Positions 26,438 to 36,735 of a DNA stretch of 47,098 bases are shown one piece after another (the stretch's first letter is position 1; each line of letters starts with the position of its first letter). The notes beneath the pieces are model-generated. The model was not told the origin of the DNA and ran no database searches. It was given only the letters and a program-made list of their open reading frames with translations. Source of the DNA: Segetibacter sp. (GTDB taxonomy: Bacteria > Bacteroidota > Bacteroidia > Chitinophagales > Chitinophagaceae); contig JAQBNO010000101.1 of assembly GCA_028288485.1 (NCBI GenBank), positions 1 to 47,098 of the forward strand, in the 5' to 3' direction. A program made the position numbers and the translations under genes.

Positions 26438-27976
26438 ATGTCGCCCACCTTGCTTTTTTCGTTTGTTTTCGGATATTTCTTCCTTTTATTAGGCGTTGCA
26501 TGGTATACAAGCCGGAACAGCAACAACGAAACTTTTTTTATTGGAAACCGCAGCAGTAACTGGATGCTCGTTGCATTTGGTATGATCGGCACTTCACTCA
26601 GTGGTGTTACGTTTGTAAGTGTACCCGGTACTGTAGGCACCGGAAGCTTTGGCTACTTCCAGGTCGTAATAGGTTATTTTATCGGTTATTTCGTTGTGGC
26701 GTTTGTACTGTTACCGATGTATTACCGTATGAAGCTGACCTCAATTTATACCTACCTGTTACAACGTTTCGGCTTTATTTCTTATAAAACCGGTGCTTTA
26801 TTTTTTATAATCTCAAGAACCCTTGGCGCAACTGCACGACTTTATCTTGTAATTAATGTACTCCAGGTTTTCATTCTCGACGAAATGAATGTTCCATTTT
26901 GGTTAACAACATTTGTTATTCTCTTAATGATCATCCTATACACTTTCAAGGGCGGAGTAAAAACGATTGTGTTTACCGATACGTTACAAACTTCATTTAT
27001 ACTGTTAGGCCTGTTGGTTTGTTTAATGTACATCATGAACCAGTTAAATCTTACTTTCGCCGATTCATGGACCGTTCTTAAATCACGAAACTATCTTACT
27101 CTATTCAACACTGATTATAAAAGCGCCGGTTATTTTTTAAAGTCAATAATTGGTGGCGCATTTATTACCATTGCCATGACCGGGCTCGACCAGGAGATGA
27201 TGCAAAAAAACATCAGCGTTCGCAACATCAGAGACTCCCAGAAAAACATGATTACCCTCAGCTTTCTGCAGGGCATTGTTGTTTTCATCTTCCTTATACT
27301 CGGCGGACTTCTATACTTATTCGCCATGAGCCGAGGCGGTTCTTTTGAAGAAGTTTTAATTAATAACAAACCTCAAATGCAATTCTTGCTCGATGGGAAA
27401 AATATTATTGGCGATAATATGTTTCCTGAAATTGCCTTTAATTACCTCCCTCCTATCATAGGGATCATTTTTATTATCGGTTTAATCTCAGCACTTTTCC
27501 CAAGCGCCGATGGTGCACTAACCGCTTTGACCTCTTCTTTTTGTATTGATATTATCGGCCTTAAAAGAAACGAAGAATGGGATGAAAAACAAAAGAAGAA
27601 TATAAGAATGACCGTGCATTTGGTTTTTGCCGTTATCTTCTTTTTGTGCGTGATTATTTTTAAATGGATAGATAACAAATCGATTATCGATATTATCTTA
27701 AAACTTGCAGGTTATACCTACGGCCCGTTACTTGGCTTATTTGCTTTCGGAATCTTAACCAATCGTAAACTTCCTGAAAATGCATCCATTCCTGTCATAT
27801 GCCTGGTAGCGCCAGCTATTTGTTATTTTGTTAGTGACCGCGCTCCTGCCTGGTTTAACGGTTTCCAGATCGGGGTAGAATTACTTATTCTAAACGGGTT
27901 ACTAACCTTTATTGGTTTGCTGATTGTTTCGAAACAACCCGTCGTTATTGCGAAGCCGGCCCCGGTTACAGAATAA
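26438..27976 (+). CDS. Sodium:solute symporter (SSS family)
   Basis: A 512-residue inner-membrane transporter with about 13 hydrophobic segments. The N-terminal half has the SSS pattern (FFIGNRSSNWMLVAFGMIGT, SLSGVTFVSVPG) and the middle segment MTGLDQEMMQKNISVRN and ISALFPSADGALTALTSS, which is typical of the sodium site region. Members carry sugars, amino acids, vitamins or sialic acid with sodium. The substrate cannot be fixed from the sequence. It is monocistronic, divergent from the LOG gene with a 72-base gap. Confidence 0.92.
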   Translation: MSPTLLFSFVFGYFFLLLGVAWYTSRNSNNETFFIGNRSSNWMLVAFGMIGTSLSGVTFVSVPGTVGTGSFGYFQVVIGYFIGYFVVAFVLLPMYYRMKLTSIYTYLLQRFGFISYKTGALFFIISRTLGATARLYLVINVLQVFILDEMNVPFWLTTFVILLMIILYTFKGGVKTIVFTDTLQTSFILLGLLVCLMYIMNQLNLTFADSWTVLKSRNYLTLFNTDYKSAGYFLKSIIGGAFITIAMTGLDQEMMQKNISVRNIRDSQKNMITLSFLQGIVVFIFLILGGLLYLFAMSRGGSFEEVLINNKPQMQFLLDGKNIIGDNMFPEIAFNYLPPIIGIIFIIGLISALFPSADGALTALTSSFCIDIIGLKRNEEWDEKQKKNIRMTVHLVFAVIFFLCVIIFKWIDNKSIIDIILKLAGYTYGPLLGLFAFGILTNRKLPENASIPVICLVAPAICYFVSDRAPAWFNGFQIGVELLILNGLLTFIGLLIVSKQPVVIAKPAPVTE

Positions 27977-28363
27977 ACACTTCCGGGTTAGAGGATGATA
28001 AGCAGATTCTTGTCTTCCAACTTTTCAATCTTCAACGTACATCGTTGTGTCACTCCCTTGTACTGTATCTTTTTATGGCGTCACTATTTCAAATAATAAT
28101 TTTTCTTTCCATTCTCACGTAGCTACTGATAACTAAATTGAAATTATAGTTGTTATAGTGTTTTAAAGGTAAGCGACAACAAAGGCAAATGCTGCCAAAA
28201 CCCGCCCTGCCCGCCGGGCACAAGAGCAACAAGGTGGCTTTAAAAAATGAAAGCCGGTATTCAAAATACTGATACATCACAACAGGTAACATCGTTAACT
28301 TCTGCAATCAACTTCTCATCATTCTTTTATAAACTTACCAAAGAGTGAAGGGACACCTATTGA
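27977..28363. other. Intergenic region between convergent genes with a repeat
   Basis: No gene is supported. The region holds one dispersed repeat copy (28038-28067) and a short GC-rich palindromic stretch (CCCGCCGGGC, about 28210). Confidence 0.6.
28038..28067 (+). repeat. Dispersed intergenic repeat, copy 9
   Basis: It reads TACATCGTTGTGTCACTCCC then TTGTACTGTA, almost identical in the core to copy 6 (18148-18177). Confidence 0.75.
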
Positions 28364-29461
28364 TTATTTTTTTCTGAGGTCAACTCGTAAAGAAAAGATA
28401 TGCGTATACAAAGGATTTGACTGATTTGCAAGGTTAGTGAATGCATAATCGATCATTACATTTTTTATTTTAAATCCTGCACCTATACTCGGCTGGTAGA
28501 TCCATACTTTTTTCTGGTTCAAGGTATCTCCATCGGCCAGCGCTTTTTGAAAGTTAGAGATCCCGGCCCTGAAGAAAATACTGTTTTGATAGGAAGCCTC
28601 CAGGCCTAGCCGCGGATCGATATTAATTGCCTTACTACTGATAACCGTATTTCGCTGGCCGTCAAAACTGAAATCAAGGTTGGCCTCAGCGGTGAGACTA
28701 AAGTTTTTGCTTAAAGGAAAAACATGTGCGGCACCGGCAATCACGCGTGGTGCAGTAAGCTCGGTTGATTTAACCGGAATGTCGTTCTTGGTAAGATATA
28801 ATACTTCCTTTTCGCGCTCATTAAAACTAAATGACCAGGCGTTAAAGGTCGTGGTAACGTCTCGCGCCACTAACCCAAACTTCCAGTTGTTGACCTCGTA
28901 TTTCACCCCCGCATCAATCCCAAATCCCCAGGCGGTAGCGAAGGAACCCACTTTACGATAAATGATCTTTACATTTCCCCCAAAGCTGAGTTTTTGGTGT
29001 TCATCATCTTTTATTTTTTGCGCAAACGACAATAGAAAAGCATAATCAGCCGAAGAAAAAGTGCGGATATTATTATAATTAATTGAACCGTCCGGCTCTA
29101 CAAGAAATAGAGTATTCGGAATATCATCTACTGCAAAACGCAACACCGATAATGCCACCACTCTTTTCCCGTCATTTAAGGGAATTGCAAGACTTCCGTA
29201 TTCGTACTTGCCAATGCCGGCAAAATATTCTGCGTGCATTAAATTAAGAGAAGGATGCTCCTTAACCCCCACTAATCCCGCAGGGTTCCAGTAACCGGCA
29301 GTTCCATCATCAACCGAAGCCACCTGCGATCCACCCATTGCAAGTCCACGGGCTCCTGCTCCAATATTTAAAAATTCGTTTGAATACTTTCTAAACTGGC
29401 CCGAAACATTCACGCACACGATCAATGCAATCACAAAAGCCAATAGTTCTTTCAATTTCAT
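28364..29461 (-). CDS. PorV/PorQ family outer-membrane protein (T9SS-associated)
   Basis: A 365-residue beta-barrel with signal peptide (ending about VNVSGQ, residue 22) and the typical opening of PorV/PorQ proteins, FLNIGAGARGLAMGGSQVAS and GTAGYWNPAGL, which is the FadL/UPF0164-like N-terminal plug region. In T9SS, PorV carries cargo from the translocon to the sortase PorU. It lies just downstream of the PorU2-like sortase gene on the same strand (348-base gap with a repeat), which suggests a dedicated sortase/shuttle pair. Confidence 0.88.
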   Translation of the reverse strand: MKLKELLAFVIALIVCVNVSGQFRKYSNEFLNIGAGARGLAMGGSQVASVDDGTAGYWNPAGLVGVKEHPSLNLMHAEYFAGIGKYEYGSLAIPLNDGKRVVALSVLRFAVDDIPNTLFLVEPDGSINYNNIRTFSSADYAFLLSFAQKIKDDEHQKLSFGGNVKIIYRKVGSFATAWGFGIDAGVKYEVNNWKFGLVARDVTTTFNAWSFSFNEREKEVLYLTKNDIPVKSTELTAPRVIAGAAHVFPLSKNFSLTAEANLDFSFDGQRNTVISSKAINIDPRLGLEASYQNSIFFRAGISNFQKALADGDTLNQKKVWIYQPSIGAGFKIKNVMIDYAFTNLANQSNPLYTHIFSLRVDLRKK

Positions 29462-29809
29462 GAAGAAAAGTTACTAAATCAATAATTAAGTAAAAATCAG
29501 GATTTAATAGCAGCATTTAAAAACTAAATACCGTTTGTTTCTATTTCTTGCCGACAACCCTGATTTTTTATAGAAGGCCTGAACCGAGCAATTTTTTGTT
29601 ACTAGCAACGGTACAACTGGCGACATCCCTTCCATTCTTAAAAAACCTGCAGTAATAAATAAGCAGTAACCAATTGGCGGTGCTTTATAAGCTTTGTACA
29701 TGTTGAAATACCATTTGCCGTTGCAGTGAGTGACACAACGATGTTAAATGGATATTCAAAAGTTGGTCGCATAAAAAATAAAAAAAAGAATACCTGGCAT
29801 AGGCTTTTT
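29462..29809. other. Spacer between the PorV-like gene and the sortase gene, with a repeat
   Basis: No gene is supported. A 65-codon minus-strand frame (29504-29701) has no family resemblance. The spacer holds the dispersed repeat copy at 29715-29743. Confidence 0.6.
29715..29743 (-). repeat. Dispersed intergenic repeat, copy 10
   Basis: On the minus strand it reads CATCGTTGTGTCACTC then ACTGCAACGGCAA, the same as copy 1 across the whole core. Confidence 0.75.
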
Positions 29810-32800
29810 CTACTGCTTCTGAATCTTATAGCTGTTAACTGAGTTGCCATTATCAATTTGAACAAGGTAGGTTCCTGCTGCCATTTTTTGCATATTCACC
29901 TGGACTGCTCCATTTACTTTGCGGTGCCATAATTGCTGTCCATAAATATTCAGCATTCTTACATCAAACAACCTGTTATCTATGTTATTCAATTTAATGG
30001 TTAGTAGGTCTTTAACCGGGTTTGGAAACAAAGTTACCTCGATCCCTTTTTCGACAGTTACCACGGTTACCCCTGAGAATTTAAAGCTGCCGTCATTATC
30101 GATCATCTTAAGACGATAGTAATTTTTACCAACCGAAGGATTGAAATGGTTGAAGAAGTAGCTATTCTGCCTGGTGGCGGTTACTGTGCCAATAGTATTG
30201 AAACTTATGCCGTTGGAACTGTGCTCTACCTCGTACCGGTTTGCATTCATTGCGCTTGCTACTACCCACGAGGTTTTTACATAATCTTTTTGTAACACTG
30301 TATTGAAATCAACCAGGCTTACAGGTAGGGTGGTTGCCTTTTCTATATAAACCTTTTTGTACAGGAAGTTATTGAAGCTGAATTGCTCGGGTTGCGCATT
30401 TGCAGCATTTACCTGTATAAATACGTTATACCAACCACCTAAACCGGAAACATCGAGATCAAGATTTATATGCATCGTATCGCCGCCAGCAAGCGGATGA
30501 AGCTTTTTAACGGGAAATGCATATTCATTTTGCAACGAGTCGAATAAAGTGACCTTTACATCAAGGGAATCAAAATCAACATCTGAGACATTTTTAAAAC
30601 CGACTCCCAGCTTTAAAAAACCCGCAACGGAGTTTGTGTCGGGGTTAGTGGCTGAAACAGAATCAGGAATATTGTAATAAAGGTTTGGAGCAATTGCGCC
30701 TTCAGCAACAGGATCATAACTAAGCCTCCAGTTAGTCAACTGGTAAGGAGTTACTGTAACAGAATCCTTGTTATTCATTTGCAACTTTATGAAAGGGTAT
30801 TGAGCAGGATCAACCGCAGAAATATCGAAACTGTGTTTTGTAGAATCGAGCGAATAAAGTAAAGTATCTGCTTTACCTGGTTTGATACCATACACATTCA
30901 CCAATGGAACATCATTACCCATTTCAGCACTAAATCCTTCCCAGATAACATTCTTCCACGTTTTAGACGGTCCGAAAGCAGGAGAAGTAATTGTTCCTTG
31001 TGTATAAGGAGTGGTACAGTTTACTGATAAGGTTATACGATCATACACCCCATTGCTCATTGCATATGCGGGGGTGAAAGATAGATCACCTTTTTTAAAC
31101 ACAAATGACCACGTCCGGGCTTTATAAAACGAGTCGATCACCTTGAAGCCATTTTGCTTCAACCGGTGGTATAAAGAATTTCCCTTACCATAAAGAGCTG
31201 TATCGGCGGCCCAATTGGCTGCAAAAGAATTATAAGGCGCATCTAGAATAATCCTGGCAGAAACATAAGATCCGGCAGGAACAGCATCGATAAAATTCAT
31301 GGCATTTTTACGGGAAGCAGCTGTAGCGTATGAATATTCGAAGTTATACTCGCGTCCGGCACTGCACGCAAGTGGGGCACCGAAAGGCTGGGTGGTATTA
31401 AGCGTTGGTTTAAAAGTAACAGGATCAAACACATTAAAAATGACTGAGCTACCAACACATGCGCTTACAATAGAAGTTGAGCCGTCTACTGCTACACTGA
31501 AATGCCCGTCTTCAACACCGCTGGTTGGATAGATCGAGTTAGTAATGAATAAATTATGAACTTTTCCTTTGTAAGTATACTTACCCGAACTGTCTAATGA
31601 AATTGACTTTAGTTCTGAATTCAAATTCTGGTAAATATGCCCTTGCTGCGAACCGGTAAAACCGCTTCGATTAAATACAAAAGATGAAAGAAGCCAATGA
31701 GGATCGACTTCATTTGCCGGTGCTACGCGCCAGTAATAAGTGAGCCCGCTTTCGAAAGTAATTGCCGGATCAAACTCAACAATACCACCAGTAGCTGTAG
31801 TCTTCTTTACAATTTTAAAAGATGAATTAAATAAGGTAGCCGTATCAATTTCCATTACATAATCCCGTAAAATATTCAACGGGTTAACTGTTGATGCATA
31901 CAATTTAGTTCCTGGATCTGTTACGATTGCATAATTATAAGGGTAAACCGGCCTGATTTCATCTTCAGAGATCTTTACTTCTATCGTAACTGAATTATTA
32001 TTTTCACTCAATTCTGCAACGCTGCTCTTATAATCTATTGTTGCGGTTATTTTATTTATTCCCTTTTCAAGGTTTCCAACTACTGGTATCTCAACTGTAA
32101 TTGAATCAAAAACTTTTATTGAGGAAAATGATTTTGTAACGAGGTTAACGATGTCACCATCCGGCTTTTCCCGGTTCAATTGGAATGATACAGAATCTCC
32201 TGTTGCCCGTCCTATATTATATATTTTTACCTTAACAGCAAAAACCGAATCCGAAACCGAAACAAATGCCGGTGTTACCTGCACCTGCGGCTTTTCTATA
32301 ACATAATCAGGCAGTGGAGACGAATTGATCATAATAGCCGGGTCTCCATGAAAAGCATATTGCTCGGCATGAACCCTGCTGTAATAATCATCGCTACCCG
32401 TTGAATCCAACGACGATCTTATTGCCTCCGTAATTACAGCGCCTACACTTTGATTGTATCGTGTTTTACCCAGCGCTTTATAGAAATCGTTGGTATACAA
32501 ATCAAGATAGTTTACAACTCCGAAGTGGGTACTGGCGAGGTAACCAACTGCACCTCTTTCAGGACTCAATACAAATTTTTCCGAAATGGTAGACTTGGTA
32601 TTTAGCCGGTCAGGTTCAAATAAAAAGTGATTACCCGCACTGCAACCATTAGCAACGAAAATGGGGTACTTATGATGGTTATTGTAGTTTTCGGGATTAT
32701 CCAGGTTAAAGTCTAAACTGGTAGCAGAAGAATGTCCGAAATAAGTAATGAGCGAAGCGCCTTTTTCGTAAATATTTTTGAAAGAATTTACAGCTTCAGG

Positions 32801-34699
32801 ATATCCTGCAGGATCTGCTGTTTTGCTAAAGCTTGCGACGTTGGCGCCAAAAGCTGTGTCTGAAATAAGTTCTTTGTAATTATTTAAATAAGCATCCAAC
32901 TGGTTACCTAACCCAATATCGTTGGCTCCTTCAATCTGTATCACATTTTTCATCCACCCTTTTGCTTCAATTGTTTGTGTCGTATCAACTTTAGTCGAGT
33001 CATGTTGCTTTACTTTTAAAAGGTAGTCGCCTATTTCGCGGGGAGTAACCGCCGATAATCGCCCTATAGGGGTAGCAGGTAATGCCGTTAAGTCTGCAGA
33101 AGCCAGCAAATTATCCGATGCGGGATTACCCCAGGTAGGCACAAGGTTAAGTCTGTCGGCCAGGGAATTGCTTTCGTTCGAACGATATTCATTGTAAACA
33201 ACACCTTTGCCAATCAGGAATACATTTTTAGGTGCAGCAGCAAAATTTTCGCGGGCAAAGCGTAGAAAATTTTTAATCGATAGAGGATGTTTTTTTATAC
33301 CCCATGCAAACTGGTCAACCAATTCATTTATATCAATAATTTTTGCATTAAAGGAGCCGCCCTGCTGCGAAGACCGGTATTGCTGGTATTGCTCTACATA
33401 ATTTTCAGAACCGCTACCATAAATAAGCGGGTTACTGATAATCAGGTAATCGCCCTGCTTGTCAACAGTGGAGAAATCAGTAAATTTTCTCGTTTCAATA
33501 TTTGTAATTTCCTTATAATATGCACCTGAAGACGTTGTAAGTACAAGGTTATAATCAACATCAGAAGGTGCAAGTACAATTTTTATCGTGTCGGGATTTG
33601 AAATATTACCTACGTATCGCTTTCCACTTGCCAGGTCATATAAAACCGGGGGAACACCTGTATGTTTAAAATTGGTGATTTCAAGGTAATGTCCCTTTGA
33701 AGACCTTTCTAATGGGAAGTTAAAAATTGAAGCGCCACCCATGTTAAAGACTCTCGGGTAAGTAAGTTCAACCATAGCTACCCTCATTTCGTCGCAGCCA
33801 TTCCGGCTCTTATTAACGATTTCAAAATTGGCAGTACCTGTACTTATTTTGCTCACGTTTAAAGCCGCTGTCGACTTTACATAATTAATATAATCCATCT
33901 GAAAGGTCGTAACTACTTCCGTATTCAGTTTGATCTGAACGACGCGGCTGTTTTGTAAATCTCCAATAGCGTTTACCCGCATTGTCATCTTCGGCCCTGC
34001 GAGATAAGGATACAAATTGAAAAAATTCTGTGGCAAAGTCGCAGACCCACAACCCGCTACAGGCCTTACTGCACGGCTTACCCAACCTTCACCCCGATCG
34101 TAAGAGGAGGAATACAGGCTTTTGTTAAGGCTGGCAGAGAAGCCATTGGATAAGGCAGAACGAAAATACCTGCCAACAGTATTCATAAAATACGGTGTTG
34201 CAGGTAGAGTATTATTGGCTACATTATTATTTACTGTAACAAGTCGTTTATTCGCAGAGGCAGTATTAACGGTCAAAAAGTAAGCGGCGGTATCGGTTTG
34301 AAGGCTCCATTTGTCACTTAGCTGGAAATCCGGGTCCCGGTACATTTGCCGGTCGAGTTTGCCATTGTTGATCTCCCCAAAAAATTCCAAATAGTCACTG
34401 TTCGCAAGGGTGCCTGAAGAAGCAGAAACAAATATCGGCACTTCCTCTCCATCTCTCCATAACTGAAAATGTTCTGAAGCGGTTGCTCCTAAACCAGCCG
34501 CAGCAAGTGTTGAAAAAGGGATACGCACCAATCCTTTTCTAATGGGAACGTTCACTTCATCGAGGCCAAAACCCATTACTTTGCATTTGTAATAGGTTTT
34601 ACTGAAATCTATCCATTCATTATTATAGGGGTAAGTTTGACCAATAGCCAGGGATGAAATGAAAAGAAAAATACAAAACCACCATGCCTTTAGGTTCAT
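29810..34699 (-). CDS. porU2: Putative T9SS sortase PorU2-like (C25 peptidase)
   Basis: A 1629-residue secreted protein. It has a signal peptide (LKAWWFCIFLFISSLAIGQ), a long beta-rich N-terminal part, a gingipain-type C25 peptidase domain (about 415-800) with the catalytic pair visible as H656 (TYFGHSSAT) and C686 (VANGCSAGNH), several beta-sandwich domains, and a T9SS type A sorting domain at the end (LFPNPVKDLLTI, GTYLVQIDNG). PorU removes the C-terminal signal from T9SS cargo and attaches the cargo to surface lipopolysaccharide. The ATG at 34699 is preferred over upstream TTG codons. It could also be a secreted C25 protease, but the PorV-like neighbour favours a sortase. Confidence 0.87.
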   Translation of the reverse strand: MNLKAWWFCIFLFISSLAIGQTYPYNNEWIDFSKTYYKCKVMGFGLDEVNVPIRKGLVRIPFSTLAAAGLGATASEHFQLWRDGEEVPIFVSASSGTLANSDYLEFFGEINNGKLDRQMYRDPDFQLSDKWSLQTDTAAYFLTVNTASANKRLVTVNNNVANNTLPATPYFMNTVGRYFRSALSNGFSASLNKSLYSSSYDRGEGWVSRAVRPVAGCGSATLPQNFFNLYPYLAGPKMTMRVNAIGDLQNSRVVQIKLNTEVVTTFQMDYINYVKSTAALNVSKISTGTANFEIVNKSRNGCDEMRVAMVELTYPRVFNMGGASIFNFPLERSSKGHYLEITNFKHTGVPPVLYDLASGKRYVGNISNPDTIKIVLAPSDVDYNLVLTTSSGAYYKEITNIETRKFTDFSTVDKQGDYLIISNPLIYGSGSENYVEQYQQYRSSQQGGSFNAKIIDINELVDQFAWGIKKHPLSIKNFLRFARENFAAAPKNVFLIGKGVVYNEYRSNESNSLADRLNLVPTWGNPASDNLLASADLTALPATPIGRLSAVTPREIGDYLLKVKQHDSTKVDTTQTIEAKGWMKNVIQIEGANDIGLGNQLDAYLNNYKELISDTAFGANVASFSKTADPAGYPEAVNSFKNIYEKGASLITYFGHSSATSLDFNLDNPENYNNHHKYPIFVANGCSAGNHFLFEPDRLNTKSTISEKFVLSPERGAVGYLASTHFGVVNYLDLYTNDFYKALGKTRYNQSVGAVITEAIRSSLDSTGSDDYYSRVHAEQYAFHGDPAIMINSSPLPDYVIEKPQVQVTPAFVSVSDSVFAVKVKIYNIGRATGDSVSFQLNREKPDGDIVNLVTKSFSSIKVFDSITVEIPVVGNLEKGINKITATIDYKSSVAELSENNNSVTIEVKISEDEIRPVYPYNYAIVTDPGTKLYASTVNPLNILRDYVMEIDTATLFNSSFKIVKKTTATGGIVEFDPAITFESGLTYYWRVAPANEVDPHWLLSSFVFNRSGFTGSQQGHIYQNLNSELKSISLDSSGKYTYKGKVHNLFITNSIYPTSGVEDGHFSVAVDGSTSIVSACVGSSVIFNVFDPVTFKPTLNTTQPFGAPLACSAGREYNFEYSYATAASRKNAMNFIDAVPAGSYVSARIILDAPYNSFAANWAADTALYGKGNSLYHRLKQNGFKVIDSFYKARTWSFVFKKGDLSFTPAYAMSNGVYDRITLSVNCTTPYTQGTITSPAFGPSKTWKNVIWEGFSAEMGNDVPLVNVYGIKPGKADTLLYSLDSTKHSFDISAVDPAQYPFIKLQMNNKDSVTVTPYQLTNWRLSYDPVAEGAIAPNLYYNIPDSVSATNPDTNSVAGFLKLGVGFKNVSDVDFDSLDVKVTLFDSLQNEYAFPVKKLHPLAGGDTMHINLDLDVSGLGGWYNVFIQVNAANAQPEQFSFNNFLYKKVYIEKATTLPVSLVDFNTVLQKDYVKTSWVVASAMNANRYEVEHSSNGISFNTIGTVTATRQNSYFFNHFNPSVGKNYYRLKMIDNDGSFKFSGVTVVTVEKGIEVTLFPNPVKDLLTIKLNNIDNRLFDVRMLNIYGQQLWHRKVNGAVQVNMQKMAAGTYLVQIDNGNSVNSYKIQKQ

Positions 34700-34910
34700 G
34701 ATCAACAAAGATTTATAACTATACCCACTTCAACGAAAAAAATTTATTTTATTTTGATTCCTGGAGATATATTGCCTCCAGGTGAAAATAATTGAACCAG
34801 GCGGTATTCCTGCCGGCATAAGATGACAACGCCCAAAGCGCTTCGTTTATTACTCTAGCTCCTATTTCAAAGGCTGTTTCTTTTGGTTATTCAGGTTAAA
34901 CTTTCTGCTT

Positions 34911-34918
34911 TACTTTTG
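34911..34918 (+). promoter_or_regulatory. Probable -7 promoter element of tyrS
   Basis: TACTTTTG matches TAnnTTTG and ends 19 bases before the tyrS ATG. A TTTG lies 25 bases further upstream, a longer spacer than usual, so only the -7 box is well supported. Confidence 0.5.
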
Positions 34919-34937
34919 CCCAAAGTTAAAAAATACG

Positions 34938-36224
34938 ATGAACCTGATCGAGGAATTAAGCTGGCGGGGAATGATACAGGATATAATGCCGGGAACTGAA
35001 GAGCAGTTATTAAAAGAAATGACGACAGCCTACATTGGCTTTGATCCAACTGCCGACAGTCTTCATATCGGCAGCCTTGTACCTATATTATTGCTTGTTC
35101 ACCTGCAAAAAGCAGGACACAAACCTATTGCATTAGTGGGCGGTGCAACGGGAATGGTAGGTGACCCGACAGGTAAAAGCGAAGAAAGGAGCATGCTTAG
35201 CGAAGAAGTGCTTCAGTTGAATGTCGCAGGTGTAAGAAAACAATTAGAACAGTTTCTTGATTTTGATGCGTCCAGGCCAAATGCGGCAGAAATGGCCAAC
35301 AATTACGATTGGTTTAAAGATTTTTCCTTTTTGCATTTTATTCGTGATGCCGGCCGCCACATAACCGTAAATTATATGATGGCCAAGGATAGCGTGAAGA
35401 AAAGGCTGGAAAGCGAAAATGGTATGAGCTTTACCGAATTTACTTACCAGCTTATCCAGGGCTACGATTTCTATTACCTGTATACCAATAAAAATTGCAA
35501 GCTCCAAATGGGCGGAAGCGACCAATGGGGAAATATAGTTACGGGAACAGAACTAATCCGCCGTAAAGCTGCAGGAGAGGCTTTTGCTTTCACCTGCCCC
35601 CTCATTAAAAAGGCTGATGGAACTAAATTCGGAAAAAGCGAAAAAGGAAATATCTGGCTCGATGACACCAAAACGTCGCCTTACGAATTCTACCAGTTTT
35701 GGCTCAATACCTCTGATGCAGACGCCGAAAGCTACATTAAGATCTTTACGTTTTTAAACAAGGACGAAATCAATCAAATTCTTGCCGAACACAAAGGAAA
35801 CGAACAACAACGGAAACTGCAGAAAAGACTTGCTGAAGAAGTAACTGCATTTGTTCATGGAAAAGAAAATCTTGCAAAAGCCATCCAGGCTACTAATCTG
35901 TTGTTTAGTAAAGACACTTTGCAAATAATAGCGACACTTACGAAAGACGAACTCGATGCTACGCTAACAGGCGTTCCGGCAGTAGAGGTAAATAAAGAAC
36001 AACTTTCTGATAATAATCCTGATATCGTTAGTTTCCTGGCCGATACCGCCATCTTCGCCAGTAAAGGTGAAGCACGAAAAATGGTGCAGGGCGGTGGGGT
36101 GAGTGTTAACAAACAAAAAGTAACCGACGTATCGGCTAAAGTGGCTCTTCACTTATTTATTAACGGTAAGTATTTGTTTGTGCAGAAAGGGAAGACGAAT
36201 TTTTACCTGGTAAAAGCTATATAA
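34938..36224 (+). CDS. tyrS: Tyrosyl-tRNA synthetase
   Basis: This is the class I enzyme that charges tRNA-Tyr. The 428-residue product has the HIGH-type motif HIGS (43-46), the tyrosine pocket YDFYYLYTNKNC and QMGGSDQWGNI (190-200), the KMSKS-type motif KFGKS (230-234) and a C-terminal S4 RNA-binding domain (about 360-425, with EARKMVQGGGVSVNKQKV). Length and motif spacing are those of the bacterial TyrS type. It is a single gene with a short leader. Confidence 0.97.
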   Translation: MNLIEELSWRGMIQDIMPGTEEQLLKEMTTAYIGFDPTADSLHIGSLVPILLLVHLQKAGHKPIALVGGATGMVGDPTGKSEERSMLSEEVLQLNVAGVRKQLEQFLDFDASRPNAAEMANNYDWFKDFSFLHFIRDAGRHITVNYMMAKDSVKKRLESENGMSFTEFTYQLIQGYDFYYLYTNKNCKLQMGGSDQWGNIVTGTELIRRKAAGEAFAFTCPLIKKADGTKFGKSEKGNIWLDDTKTSPYEFYQFWLNTSDADAESYIKIFTFLNKDEINQILAEHKGNEQQRKLQKRLAEEVTAFVHGKENLAKAIQATNLLFSKDTLQIIATLTKDELDATLTGVPAVEVNKEQLSDNNPDIVSFLADTAIFASKGEARKMVQGGGVSVNKQKVTDVSAKVALHLFINGKYLFVQKGKTNFYLVKAI

Positions 36225-36528
36225 GCTGCTTTGGTTACTAACATTAAGTCTTTGCGAATCATTCTTGCGTCGCATTACGTTCGTCCGCAAATCCTTGCGC
36301 ATCTTTTTCCTGGTCATATTTTTAACTTTTGAAAGACCAGGTTTAAGACAACATCGGCTAGCTTATACGCTTTTTTTACTACTGCCTTGCAGAAGGTTGA
36401 GCTCTGTTTATTAAACAAACTCTTTCTCATATTCCTCTGATTTTAAAGCCATCTCCTTATCTCAAACATTATCCCGCATGATTTTACATTATTTCATAAC
36501 TTTTGACATACTACTATTTATCGCTTAA
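36225..36528. other. Region downstream of tyrS
   Basis: It holds one dispersed repeat copy (36260-36289) and a CCTGGTC/GACCAGG hairpin (36309-36315 with 36335-36341, 19-base loop) that might help end tyrS transcription. No gene is supported. Confidence 0.5.
36260..36289 (+). repeat. Dispersed intergenic repeat, copy 11
   Basis: Core TTGCGTCGCATTACGTTCGT followed by CCGCA, one base different from copy 4 (11802-11835) over 25 bases. Confidence 0.7.
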
Positions 36529-36702
36529 ATGCTACTGAAATTATCGCAGGAGTTGCTTAATTCTATCAAGGCCGCATTCAACGATAAATTTATTGAAATC
36601 AGCCTAACAGAAGCGATGGAAGATCGCTTTTATTTGCTTTCTTCTGAAACAAATAAAAGCGATCTTCAACAATCCGAACATTCCCTGCAACAAGGTAAGT
36701 GA
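36529..36702 (+). pseudogene. Antitoxin-like ORF of a decayed toxin-antitoxin locus
   Basis: A 57-codon frame starting MLLKLSQELLNSIKAAFNDK with FIEISLTEAMEDRFYLLSS, resembling small antitoxins that precede YoeB/Txe toxins in Bacteroidota. It stops at 36702, while a matching tail (NITVQELQEKYGN) continues in another frame just downstream, so the antitoxin is probably truncated by a frameshift. It could still be a short functional peptide. The toxin that follows is broken. Confidence 0.55.
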
Positions 36703-36735
36703 CTAACATTACCGTACAAGAGCTACAAGAAAAGT

